A DNA stretch of 64,000 bases from Gymnogyps californianus (lineage: Eukaryota; Chordata; Aves; Accipitriformes; Cathartidae), in assembly GCF_018139145.2 (NCBI RefSeq), contig NC_059477.1:43726600-43790599 (forward strand). Reading direction: 5' to 3'. Of the stretch, positions 59,201 to 64,000 are shown one piece after another; within the stretch, counting starts at the first letter, position 1; each line of letters opens with the position of its first letter. The notes under the pieces are model-generated. The model worked only from the letters and a program-made list of their open reading frames with translations. It was not told the origin of the DNA and did no database searches. A program made the position numbers and the translations under genes.

Positions 59201-59565
59201 CCTCTCGTGCCGAGGAGTTAATAGCACCAAGCTGCATGACTCCGGTGGTGTCCTGTGCCCCGTAAGCCGTATGGGTGGAGGGCTTGTGTGGTGTCTGCTC
59301 AGGGACTGGCGTCGGTTGCCGTTACCCTGCTGTCCCTCTGGCTGCTTACTGAGGTCTTTCCGTGAGGGGCTGTACCGTCCACCTTTGTTCTTCGTCTTGC
59401 AAATGAGTTAACAGGATGCTCTCCCTCTTGTGTCTTCAGCTCATGAGTGCTATTCAGAAGGGCCATGTGTCTGGAAGCCGGCTGGCTGTGCTCATGAAGA
59501 CTGCCGAGGAGAATCTGCATCAGAGGGTGGTGATTCCGGTGGACCGGAGCGGTGGTGGACTGTGA
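10375..59565 (+). CDS. GPD2: Mitochondrial FAD-dependent glycerol-3-phosphate dehydrogenase (16 coding exons, 727 aa)
   Basis: The enzyme oxidises sn-glycerol 3-phosphate to dihydroxyacetone phosphate at the outer face of the inner mitochondrial membrane and passes electrons through FAD to ubiquinone; it is the mitochondrial half of the glycerophosphate shuttle. Joined exons: 10375-10476, 19860-20031, 23298-23422, 24431-24528, 26234-26397, 42113-42277, 43054-43198, 48150-48343, 50834-50968, 51215-51390, 51909-52040, 52505-52663, 55228-55340, 55436-55514, 55634-55732, 59440-59565. They total 2184 nt (727 codons plus stop), the same length as I recall for human GPD2. The hydrophobic N-terminus suits a mitochondrial leader/anchor. 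The dinucleotide-binding motif IGGGATG is at residues 75-81 and the second family signature, starting GGKWTTYR, at 434-444. EF-hand loops are at 636-647 and 672-683. Every intron is GT-AG and no break is seen. Identity is secure; the 5' non-coding exon(s) are not located. Confidence 0.98.
13388..13415 (+). repeat. (AC)14 microsatellite
   Basis: A perfect dinucleotide run in intron 1. It ends in the palindrome CACACGTGTG, which contains an E-box CACGTG at 13413-13418. Confidence 0.97.
14525..15117 (+). mobile_element. Solo LTR A (endogenous retrovirus, sense to GPD2)
   Basis: This 593-bp LTR lies in intron 1. It starts CGTCCTAGTTTCAGC (a degraded TGTCC... end) and finishes ...AAACCACGACA. It carries a TATATAAA box at 14789-14796 and a T/A-rich trinucleotide section. 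Flanks GGGAA and GGGAG differ at one base, an eroded 5-bp target duplication. It is clearly homologous to LTRs B, C and D along its length. No internal retroviral genes adjoin it, so it is a solo LTR. Its 5-bp duplication suggests an ERVL-like class (inference). Confidence 0.88.
15316..15339 (+). repeat. T24 homopolymer
   Basis: An uninterrupted T run in intron 1, about 200 bp after LTR A. Confidence 0.95.
19860..20031 (+). CDS. GPD2: GPD2 coding exon 2 (residues 35-92), FAD-binding motif
   Basis: The acceptor is TTTGTAG at 19853-19859 and the donor GTAAGG starts at 20032. Codon 92 is split after its first base. The first part, about residues 35-68, is the variable linker after the leader. 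The exon then enters the FAD fold with FDVLVIGGGATGCGCALD. The whole IGGG..G.G.A.D...RG pattern matches the first FAD-dependent glycerol-3-phosphate dehydrogenase signature. Position 82 is Cys where I recall Ser in human. The open frame that runs on past 20031 to about 20429 is intron read-through. Confidence 0.97.
20032..23297 (+). other. GPD2 intron 2 (3266 bp)
   Basis: GT-AG intron. Nothing is recognised beyond short A and T runs. The open frame continuing from exon 2 to 20429 is chance read-through. Confidence 0.95.
23298..23422 (+). CDS. GPD2: GPD2 coding exon 3 (residues 92-133)
   Basis: The acceptor ACACAG ends at 23297 and the donor GTAATT starts at 23423. The exon completes codon 92 (Gly) and ends in phase 0. 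It encodes ERDDFSSGTSSRSTKLIHGG and onwards, the highly conserved segment after the first beta-alpha-beta unit. In this flavoprotein family that segment contacts FAD and the active site (family knowledge). Confidence 0.97.
23423..24430 (+). other. GPD2 intron 3 (1008 bp)
   Basis: GT-AG intron with no repeat family or gene seen. A tiny duplication of TTCGTATTGA occurs near 24012. Confidence 0.95.
24431..24528 (+). CDS. GPD2: GPD2 coding exon 4 (residues 134-166)
   Basis: The acceptor TTTTTCAG ends at 24430 and the donor GTAAGC starts at 24529. The segment runs YKMVKEALEERANLLEIAPH to LPVYK, with the last Lys codon split 2+1 with exon 5. A minus-strand solo LTR begins 174 bp after this exon. 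Confidence 0.96.
24703..25302 (-). mobile_element. Solo LTR B (antisense to GPD2)
   Basis: This 600-bp LTR in intron 4 begins TGTCGTGG on the + strand and ends ...CCAGGACA. It is flanked by a perfect 5-bp duplication, GGCAC at 24698-24702 and 25303-25307. The TATA-like box is on the minus strand near 25031-25038. The open frames inside it are not genes. Confidence 0.93.
26164..26197 (+). repeat. T34 homopolymer before exon 5
   Basis: An uninterrupted run of 34 T ending 36 bp before exon 5. It could extend the polypyrimidine tract and is prone to length change. Confidence 0.95.
26234..26397 (+). CDS. GPD2: GPD2 coding exon 5 (residues 166-221)
   Basis: The acceptor TTCCTGCAG ends at 26233 and the donor GTATGT starts at 26398. 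It encodes WWQLPYYWFGIKLYDLVAG through KLVGAIVYYDG. The length of 164 nt is not a multiple of three, so skipping or loss of this exon would shift the frame. A T34 tract lies 36 bp upstream of the exon, and two same-orientation solo LTRs flank it. Confidence 0.96.
26559..27159 (-). mobile_element. Solo LTR C (antisense to GPD2)
   Basis: This 601-bp LTR is in intron 5, starting 161 bp after exon 5. Its termini are TGTCATGG and CCAGGACA, and a perfect 5-bp duplication ATAAG lies at 26554-26558 and 27160-27164. It belongs to the same family and has the same orientation as LTR B. Confidence 0.93.
30947..30962 (+). repeat. A16 homopolymer
   Basis: A short A run in intron 5 with no recognisable retrotransposed body upstream. 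Confidence 0.9.
33590..34140. promoter_or_regulatory. GC- and CpG-enriched patch in intron 5
   Basis: I count about 28 CpGs in about 520 bp, with 19 of them in 33900-34130. Two overlapping + frames of nearly 190 codons (33549-34133 and 33586-34149) and minus-strand frames span it, which is typical of GC-rich non-coding DNA. It may be a regulatory element; no gene is recognised. Confidence 0.3.
34208..34247 (+). repeat. 17-bp tandem repeat, 2.4 copies
   Basis: The unit TTTAAGTTTGCCCCAAA occurs at 34208-34224 and 34225-34241, followed by the first 6 bases of a third copy. The copies are identical, so the duplication is recent or kept homogeneous. Confidence 0.9.
34927..35515 (-). mobile_element. 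Solo LTR D (antisense to GPD2)
   Basis: This 589-bp LTR lies in the middle of intron 5. It begins TGGCGTGG and ends CCAGGACA. Flanks ATTCC and GTTCC differ at one base, an eroded 5-bp duplication. Its TATA region has become a perfect 18-bp palindrome (35239-35256). Confidence 0.92.
36621..36642 (+). repeat. 11-bp tandem duplication
   Basis: Two exact copies of TTGGTAAGGTT in intron 5. Each contains a GGTAAG donor-like string, but no exon is evident. Confidence 0.8.
39380..39403 (+). repeat. A24 homopolymer
   Basis: An uninterrupted A run in intron 5. The sequence before it is not recognised as a retrocopy. Confidence 0.95.
42113..42277 (+). CDS. GPD2: GPD2 coding exon 6 (residues 221-276), CpG-rich
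   Basis: The acceptor CCGCTGCAG ends at 42112 and the donor GTACGT starts at 42278. It encodes QHNDARMNL through VRCRDVLTG. The exon is 165 nt and symmetric (phase 1 to 1). It is much richer in GC and CpG than the other exons and lies inside a CpG island. Compared with human GPD2 as I remember it, roughly 11 of 55 residues differ, against about 4 of 54 in exon 5. Confidence 0.96.
42278..43053 (+). other. GPD2 intron 6 (776 bp)
   Basis: The first 200 bp belong to the exon 6 CpG island, including (CCGA)6. The rest is AT-rich and featureless. Confidence 0.95.
42333..42356 (+). repeat. (CCGA)6 microsatellite
   Basis: Six perfect copies of CCGA, 55 bp after the exon 6 donor and inside the CpG island. 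Confidence 0.95.
43054..43198 (+). CDS. GPD2: GPD2 coding exon 7 (residues 276-324)
   Basis: The acceptor TTTCACAG ends at 43053 and the donor GTAACG starts at 43199. It encodes EFDVKAKCVINATGPFTDSV, followed by the segment ending HIVMPGYY. The ATGPF turn is the conserved flavoprotein segment following the second dinucleotide-fold strand. The exon ends two bases into codon 324 (Ser). Confidence 0.97.
46280..46480 (-). mobile_element. Degenerate LINE fragment, CR1/L3-like reverse transcriptase region
   Basis: Read on the minus strand from 46419, the sequence gives SQHRFVKGKS..TN, resembling the conserved block before the catalytic region in CR1-type reverse transcriptases. About 70 bp further on (46349-46330) comes a diverged match to the D-R-G-N...D-L-I-Y block. 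The copy is full of stops and indels. The boundaries are uncertain and more of intron 7 may belong to it. Confidence 0.5.
47986..48028 (+). repeat. T-rich low-complexity tract in intron 7
   Basis: T runs broken by single A's, ending about 120 bp before exon 8. Confidence 0.9.
48150..48343 (+). CDS. GPD2: GPD2 coding exon 8 (residues 324-389)
   Basis: The acceptor TTATTTCAG ends at 48149 and the donor GTAAAC starts at 48344. It encodes GLLDPATSDGRVIFFLPWE, then TIAGTTDSPTDV and NEVRNYLSVDVE. The FFLPW and TIAGTTD elements belong to the substrate-binding part of the family. This is the largest coding exon at 194 nt. A T-rich low-complexity tract lies about 120 bp upstream. Confidence 0.97.
48344..50833 (+). 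other. GPD2 intron 8 (2490 bp)
   Basis: AT-rich GT-AG intron. Nothing is recognised apart from homopolymer runs near 49041 and 49806. Confidence 0.95.
50834..50968 (+). CDS. GPD2: GPD2 coding exon 9 (residues 389-434)
   Basis: The acceptor CCGGACAG ends at 50833 and the donor GTACTG starts at 50969. It encodes RRGDVLAAWSGIRPLV through VTISDSGLVTIAG. The SGIRPL element (Arg402) corresponds to the conserved substrate-contacting arginine region of bacterial GlpD (family inference). The polypyrimidine tract before this exon is comparatively weak. The exon is 135 nt and symmetric in phase 1. Confidence 0.96.
51215..51390 (+). CDS. GPD2: GPD2 coding exon 10 (residues 434-492)
   Basis: The acceptor GGTTACAG ends at 51214 and the donor GTGAGT starts at 51391. 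It begins GGKWTTYRAMA, which fits the second signature of FAD-dependent glycerol-3-phosphate dehydrogenases. It continues through the linker to the C-terminal domain and ends LVQDYGLESE in phase 0. Confidence 0.97.
51909..52040 (+). CDS. GPD2: GPD2 coding exon 11 (residues 493-536)
   Basis: The acceptor CTCCATAG ends at 51908 and the donor GTACGT starts at 52041. It encodes VAQHLASTYGDKAFEVAK, then KRWPIVGKRLVSEFPYIEAE, part of the helical C-terminal domain. It has 44 whole codons and is symmetric in phase 0. Confidence 0.97.
52203..52305 (+). repeat. AT-rich low-complexity tract in intron 11
   Basis: An irregular TA/TTTAT repeat making up about a fifth of this short intron. Confidence 0.85.
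52505..52663 (+). CDS. GPD2: GPD2 coding exon 12 (residues 537-589)
   Basis: The acceptor TTGTTCTAG ends at 52504 and the donor GTACAA, a weak match at positions 5-6, starts at 52664. It encodes VVYGVKEYARTAVDMISRRT, then LAFLNVQAAEEALPRIV, and ends NEQKKK. It has 53 whole codons. The exon ends in an A8 run (52655-52662). Confidence 0.96.
52664..55227 (+). other. GPD2 intron 12 (2564 bp)
   Basis: No gene or repeat family is recognised. 54.23-54.72 kb is a complex, repeat-free stretch, noted as a candidate conserved element. Confidence 0.95.
55228..55340 (+). CDS. GPD2: GPD2 coding exon 13 (residues 590-627)
   Basis: The acceptor TTGTTGTAG ends at 55227 and the donor GTAAGT starts at 55341. 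It encodes EELEAAKKFLYYEMGYKVK, then LTDRSEISLVPSDIE, the connector from the catalytic core to the EF-hands. It ends two bases into codon 627 (Arg). The following intron is only 95 bp. Confidence 0.97.
55436..55514 (+). CDS. GPD2: GPD2 coding exon 14 (residues 627-653), EF-hand 1
   Basis: The acceptor CTTGCAG ends at 55435 and the donor GTAATG starts at 55515. It encodes YKKRFHMFDKDKKGFITILD, then VQRVLE. The 12-residue loop DKDKKGFITILD is residues 636-647. Position 5 is Lys rather than Asp/Asn/Ser, and position 12 is Asp rather than Glu, so calcium coordination is probably weak. Confidence 0.96.
55634..55732 (+). CDS. GPD2: GPD2 coding exon 15 (residues 654-686), EF-hand 2
   Basis: The acceptor TTGTCTAG ends at 55633 and the donor GTAGGT starts at 55733. 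It encodes a helix followed by the loop DLNKNGQVELNE (residues 672-683). This loop is canonical, with Asp/Asn/Asn at positions 1, 3 and 5, Gly at 6 and Glu at 12. It is presumably the high-affinity site behind the enzyme's known calcium activation. The exon has 33 whole codons and is symmetric in phase 0. Confidence 0.97.
55733..59439 (+). other. GPD2 intron 15 (3707 bp)
   Basis: Separates EF-hand 2 from the last exon. It includes a mildly GC-rich part at 57.9-58.4 kb with an open minus-strand frame of 199 codons that I judge non-coding, and an A-rich run near 58832-58858. Nothing else is recognised. Confidence 0.95.
59440..59565 (+). CDS. GPD2: GPD2 coding exon 16 (residues 687-727) and stop
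   Basis: The acceptor TGTCTTCAG ends at 59439 and the TGA stop is at 59563-59565. It encodes LMSAIQKGHVSGSRLAVLMK and a short tail ending PVDRSGGGL, very close to the mammalian C-terminus. The base order at the stop also contains GTGAGT (59562-59567), a donor-like hexamer with no sign of use. Confidence 0.97.
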   Translation, partial: LMSAIQKGHVSGSRLAVLMKTAEENLHQRVVIPVDRSGGGL

Positions 59566-60303
59566 GTGCAAACACACGTCTGCTCGCAGCCACAGCTAAT
59601 GGAGATGCGTAGCTGTGTCTCTCTGCTGAAAAACATTCCAGTGCTTCTGATTGTCCTTGCTTGTTCAAGATGACCACTATCTGTCCATCGGTGTAGCTCT
59701 TACAAAAACACATTGGTGCATTTTTTTTCATTATTAATGGTTTTCTGTACAGCTCTTAATACTCCGGTATGTGGCCTTTTGGATTGGGTATTCTTTAGAC
59801 ACAGGGGTTTATTAACAAGAGTTCAGGAATACAGTCTAGAAAGATTTGGGTGCACACACAAGCACATGTGCACATACTGCCTTGTTCATTAACTTTTATA
59901 TCACCTTTACCTTTAAAGAAAACGATGCTCAGAAAGCGAATCCTGCTTTAAATGCATTGCATTGAGTTTTGCAAATACACGTTTAGTATTTAAAAGCTGC
60001 TGATCTGTCCTCTTCAACAAAGAGCAAGAGAGGGAAAGCTGATGTTCTGGATTGGAGATAGTATCACGGAAGGAACAAAACTGACGCTTCCTGAGGTAGC
60101 GATTACGGTGAAGAACTGTCATGAGCCTTCCATAGGTGGTTGATTTGGCTCTTTCGGGTGCTCCGTTATTTCAGTGGTACCAATACTTGGCCAGACAAAA
60201 ATATCAGCAGTATGAAGCTGGAAAACTACAAGACATCTTGATTAATCACCCAAGCTAATAATTTAGTTAAAAGCTAGGGGACAGCTTTCCTTTCTCCCAT
60301 ATT

Positions 60304-60329
60304 AATAAAAATAAGCTTCCTTTAATAAA
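60304..60329 (+). promoter_or_regulatory. Proximal poly(A) signal pair
   Basis: There are AATAAA hexamers at 60304-60309 and 60324-60329. A G/T-rich stretch (GGTGGTGGTTTATGCTG, about 60345-60361) follows at the distance expected of a downstream element. This would give a short UTR of about 0.78 kb. Confidence 0.5.
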
Positions 60330-62003
60330 TAGCATTGTCTGGCAGGTGGTGGTTTATGCTGTAAAGTGCTTCATACTGTTTCCAGTTTTGGACAAACCCT
60401 GATGATATGTAGAATATGGCAGTTTTTGATAGCGTAACAGTCTTAATTGTGTATTTAAAAATGCTCAAACACGAAGTGAAACAATGAAATTTGTTTTGCA
60501 TTCCACTAACTTTTCTATAAAAGTGAAAGGGCTATTTTTCAGCAGATTAATGAAAAAAAAAAAGATTAGGACCACTCACTTGAGCTGTGTTCAACAATGT
60601 TGTATCTGGCTATTTGCCTTTCTATTGTTAGATTGACTAGGTTCAAGATCAGATGGAAGATTTCTGCCTAATGTAGAACAAGGAAGGGAGAAACATAAGA
60701 ATGGTTTATTGATGAATTTGTCATTCTGTTGTATTCTTTGAGTATAAATACCAATTTACAACTCAAAACAAGCTTCAGTTCCAAGGTGTCAGAATTTATA
60801 GTTGTATAAAATCTGATATATTTTAACTGACGTCCACTTTCACTAATGGAAAATAACAGTACAGGAATGAACAGCAAAGATTACTTTGATATTTTGAAAG
60901 GGAAAATGATTGCATACACAAAATGGAGATGCTGAGGAGTGTTAGTATGTAGCATAGTAAGTACAGATGTTGTGTGTGGCTGGAGAGGCAGAGTCCTTCA
61001 AAAAAAACACTAAAAATTCAGGTGTTTAAAAATAGTAGATACAAAAAAAAAAAAAAAAAGGGCGAGCCTCATTTAAAATTCAGTAAATGGTTATATTTCT
61101 GTCAGTCCAAACAGTTGGTAAAATCTGGAGGGAAGGAGACGATCTCGGGTAAAATGCCTTTCAGGTGGTTTTTGCATGTTATATTTTTTTTGGATGCTGC
61201 CTTGTACCAAAATGCAGATATTGTTAAGGGCTTATGGCTTTTTTTTCTTCGAGTCCTGTGCTAGTGAGGCACAGCCTATGTGAATGAGGAGTTAGCACAT
61301 TTGACAATGCAAGAATTTTTTTATCAACAAAGGGGTTTGTTTCTGTGGTCCTGTAAACTTTTCTTTTTGAAATGTGTTCCAGTATATTCAGGTGAAGTAT
61401 GTAATGATTGTCACAGCTTCGTATTTCCAAAACCTGTTTCAAGTAAGAACACAATAACAGATTTTACATATACTGCAGAATTGGAGGGAAATGAATGTAC
61501 AATACACGGGTTATTTTGTTTCAGTGAGCAAGGTAAGGAGGGAAGGAAGTTTAGGATTCTACTGTTAACAACAATTTAAGAAAAAAAAAAAGTAAAAGTA
61601 ATGAGACCTTTTCCAGGCCACATAAAGAAAAATATTTACAATATTTAACATCTTTTGTATGGTTTAAAGAAAAATTTTTCTCCACTCCTCTATAAATGGC
61701 ACTGTTAAGAATTAATAATACAAGTTTACCTGTAAAGCCAGGATTTTCTGCTTTGTACCCAAAGCATACTCCTTGTTCTCTTGTTTTAGTAATATTGCAT
61801 ACAGAATGTGACTTTGGGATTTTCTTGGCTATATGTGTGTCCTCGGATATGAATTTGCTTTGCATCTTAGGCACTTTACTGTCCTGCTTCTCTGCTCTTT
61901 TGTATGGCACAGCAAGATCTTGTATGACTACCTTGTGTAACAAGAGAAGATTGCATGTGTTACTTAAAACAGCTAAATCTATACATGGAAAAAATCTAGA
62001 AGT

Positions 62004-62012
62004 ATTTATTTA
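62004..62012 (+). promoter_or_regulatory. AU-rich element
   Basis: Two overlapping ATTTA pentamers (ATTTATTTA), a class associated with mRNA turnover, lie inside the predicted 3' UTR. Confidence 0.4.
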
Positions 62013-62147
62013 TCACCTCACATCTGTTTTCAGGAATGTTGGCTTTGTTGGGTGGGTTTTTTTTTTCATGTGAATGTACTGTAGAAAGAGTTGTAAAATG
62101 TCACTGTCTTGCATTGTTCTGATCCTAGGTGGAAAAACGGTAATGTG

Positions 62148-62183
62148 ATTTTTTTTTTTTCTTTTTTTTCTTCTTTTTTTTTT
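62148..62183 (+). repeat. T-rich tract in the 3' UTR
   Basis: Runs of T broken by single C's, 48 bp before the AATAAA at 62231. This is a likely U-rich upstream element of that poly(A) site. Confidence 0.8.
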
Positions 62184-62230
62184 TGAGATGGGAGTTGGAT
62201 TTCTGGATGGGGGGGTTATTTTGTGTTTTA

Positions 62231-62236
62231 AATAAA
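62231..62236 (+). promoter_or_regulatory. Distal poly(A) signal with G-rich and GU-rich downstream sequence
   Basis: AATAAA is followed by a G-run block at about 62247-62259 and then a long TG/TA-rich stretch, the textbook order for a strong cleavage site. It would end the UTR near 62250-62258. Confidence 0.55.
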
Positions 62237-62268
62237 CTGCACGCCTGGGGGGGAGGGGATGTGTATAT

Positions 62269-62338
62269 ATGCAGTGTGTTTATATATGTGTGTGTAAATA
62301 CGTGTGTATATATGTGCACACATATATACACACTGCAT
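62269..62338 (+). repeat. Inverted repeat / stem-loop with Pumilio-like motif in the loop
   Basis: The left arm 62269-62292 pairs with the right arm 62317-62338 over 22 bp, with one 2-nt bulge (TT). The loop is 24 nt. TGTAAATA (62293-62300), a Pumilio response element match, opens the loop. An alternative smaller hairpin has perfect 12-bp arms at 62302-62313 and 62322-62333. The arms are TG/TA-rich, so a microsatellite origin is likely. Confidence 0.65.
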
Positions 62339-62449
62339 GTTTTACACGTGGCACGTATTTTGTTAGGTTACTGTTCTAGACTGAACTGTTAAATACTGTG
62401 TTTGAGGCTGGGTTGTCATTTTTATAACTGTCTTGGTGTTTTACTGCCA

Positions 62450-62458
62450 TTATTTATT
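62450..62458 (+). promoter_or_regulatory. AU-rich nonamer
   Basis: TTATTTATT is the minimal AU-rich destabilising nonamer. It would be present only in the longest 3' UTR isoform. Confidence 0.35.
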
Positions 62459-62559
62459 ACTTTTGATATACAGAATGAGCCGCATGCATTTATAGAGCAA
62501 TAAGAGGATGTATTTAATGTGCCTTGTTTTTAACTGAGTAAGAACTGAAAGCATGAATC

Positions 62560-62565
62560 AATAAA
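62560..62565 (+). promoter_or_regulatory. Last poly(A) signal
   Basis: AATAAA is followed about 30 nt later by GTTTGTT. It is an alternative end that would include the stem-loop in the mRNA. Confidence 0.4.
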
Positions 62566-62580
62566 ACTGATTAAAAATGG

Positions 62581-64000
62581 TCCCTTCACTGGCAGTTTGT
62601 TATGGCAGTTACAAAAATAACTTTGATTAGCCTTGAAAAAGTTTATTTTTAACGGAAAAATGTTCAGATAGATGCTTCTTAGTAAACATAACATAATTTT
62701 GTCCATGCTTTCCCATTTTAGCTCAGAATTTAGCACTTCATAGTTCAAAAGTGAAAATTAGGAGTTAATACAGCACTTAGCATTCTCGGGACGTAGGATC
62801 TGTGTGCGTTCGCCGATGACACGCAGGGTAAGGTATTCTGCACTGCCATCTCATACTAAAATTACAGCCAGCCAATTGGCCTGGAATTTGGGGGGGGGGG
62901 AAATGCCAGTCGCAAGTGTTCCTTTGCACACTGATGAATTTTACCATAACTAAAATCAATAGAAATGAATGGAAGAGATTTCATAATCCATTTTGATCAT
63001 TTTACATGTCAAGTTAGTGCAGGGTTGCCATGTGTTGATAAATGTTCTGACAGAAAAAATGCTATATATTTTCATTGTCAGTAAATCAGTAAAGCTGTTA
63101 TCAGTTTTAACGCAATTTTTATAATCTCCATATTATTTTATAGGTTTTAATTTACACTTGTAATAGGGATATTCCACAACTGCGATGTAGCTGTGCTGAG
63201 TACAGGGCTTGTGTACGTGCAGCCGGAATAGCTCCCCTCCGCATGTCCCCCACAGAAATAAACAGGACCGATACCTCCAGAGTATAATTACAAAGATTAT
63301 GAATTTTATCTAATCTGTGGTGTGTAAGTAATATGTCAGAAAACGTTTGCTACAATCATCTTTGTCCCAAATATTTTGCAGCACTAAAATTGCCTTGGGT
63401 CATGATCCTGAATTTGCTACTCTACACAGAACTGAAATGAATAGGAGTTTTTCTAGAACAGTATTTTGGGGCTGGGTTCCCTTCCTTTGCACGATTTCTC
63501 CACTGAATGTTCAAAAATTCAGATTTATTGCAACTTATGTTCACTTGCGCTCTGCAGCCTGTTTTAGAAATATGATACGGAATATCATAGCAACATTAAT
63601 ATTTAAGCGTTGATGCCTGAGCTGGGTGTTTCCCGTGTCAGATATGAACTGATTGCATCTTTTGAGGAGAGAAAACCATCTTCAGTGGGGATGAATCTTT
63701 GCTGCTAAGTAAGTGGTGTTTCTCCTCACTGAAAAAGGGGGGGGTTCAGATTTGTAGGTGTGTTCAGCCTCAAGGTTTTAGTTCCCCTATTTAAGCAGCC
63801 CCCCCGATTTTTGCATGCCTGTACCCTGACACAGGAGCGCTGGCTGCACAAAGCATGTGCATGGCTGCTGTGGCTGGAGATTACAGGCTGCGTTTCAGAA
63901 TCAATACTTTCTTCGCTCGGAAGATGCCGCTGATGCAGGCATGCGCTGGGATAATCTCGCCTCTTCTTATTTTGCAAATAAAGGCAGAGATTAGATTTTG
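62581..64000. other. 3' flank of GPD2, apparently intergenic
   Basis: AT-rich, with no exon recognised. Further AATAAA hexamers at 63257 and 63977 have no supporting context. A small C-rich/G-rich patch lies near 63737-63810. Confidence 0.6.

Larger units (their letters stand above)
59566..62580 (+). other. GPD2: GPD2 3' untranslated region
   Basis: The region runs from the stop to the last well-placed poly(A) signal before the flank loses gene-like features. It is AT-rich with no coding potential. It holds poly(A) signals at 60304, 60324, 62231 and 62560, AU-rich elements and a strong stem-loop near 62.27-62.34 kb. The true end is not provable from sequence; about 60345, 62255 and 62580 are all plausible cleavage points. 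Confidence 0.7.

Noticed and set aside
1..64000. tRNA, rRNA, CRISPR array, operon or phage-like module
   Set aside because: No B-box-like tRNA arms, no spaced direct-repeat array and no dense gene packing were seen. The window is intron-rich vertebrate DNA.

Overview
The window is vertebrate nuclear DNA and almost certainly from a bird. It contains one recognisable protein-coding gene, on the + strand: GPD2, the FAD-linked mitochondrial glycerol-3-phosphate dehydrogenase. I rebuilt it exon by exon. Sixteen coding exons lie between the ATG at 10375 and the TGA at 59563-59565. All fifteen introns are GT-AG, the reading frame closes at every junction, and the product is 727 residues with no stop or frameshift. 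The bird assignment rests on the compact gene and on four solo LTRs of a family I know from bird genomes; the species cannot be named.

Layout. 1-10368 is 5' flank or first intron. It has two CpG-rich patches (about 7.9-8.36 kb and 9.1-9.6 kb) that are candidate promoters or non-coding first exons. At least one upstream exon must exist, because the first coding exon has only 6 nt before its ATG. Coding exons 1-5 lie at 10.4-26.4 kb and encode the mitochondrial leader and the FAD-binding half. A 15.7 kb intron 5 follows. Exons 6-8 (42.1-48.3 kb) and 9-12 (50.8-52.7 kb) complete the oxidoreductase and its C-terminal domain. Exons 13-16 (55.2-59.6 kb) encode two EF-hands and the tail. A 3' UTR of about 2.7-3.0 kb follows, with several poly(A) signals, AU-rich elements and a strong stem-loop. 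62.6-64 kb looks intergenic.

Mobile DNA. Four solo LTRs of about 590-600 bp, one in + and three in - orientation, sit in introns 1, 4 and 5, with 5-bp target-site duplications or near-matches. No internal viral coding sequence is visible. A much older, degenerate CR1/L3-like LINE fragment is detectable in intron 7. Low-complexity tracts include an (AC)14, a T34 tract just before exon 5 and a (CCGA)6 beside exon 6.

The most notable local signals are a dense CpG island centred on internal coding exon 6, a pair of same-orientation LTRs flanking exon 5, and a 3'-end stem-loop carrying a Pumilio-type motif in its loop. I found no CRISPR array, operon, tRNA, rRNA or novel multi-gene system; the window is a single animal gene with its introns.
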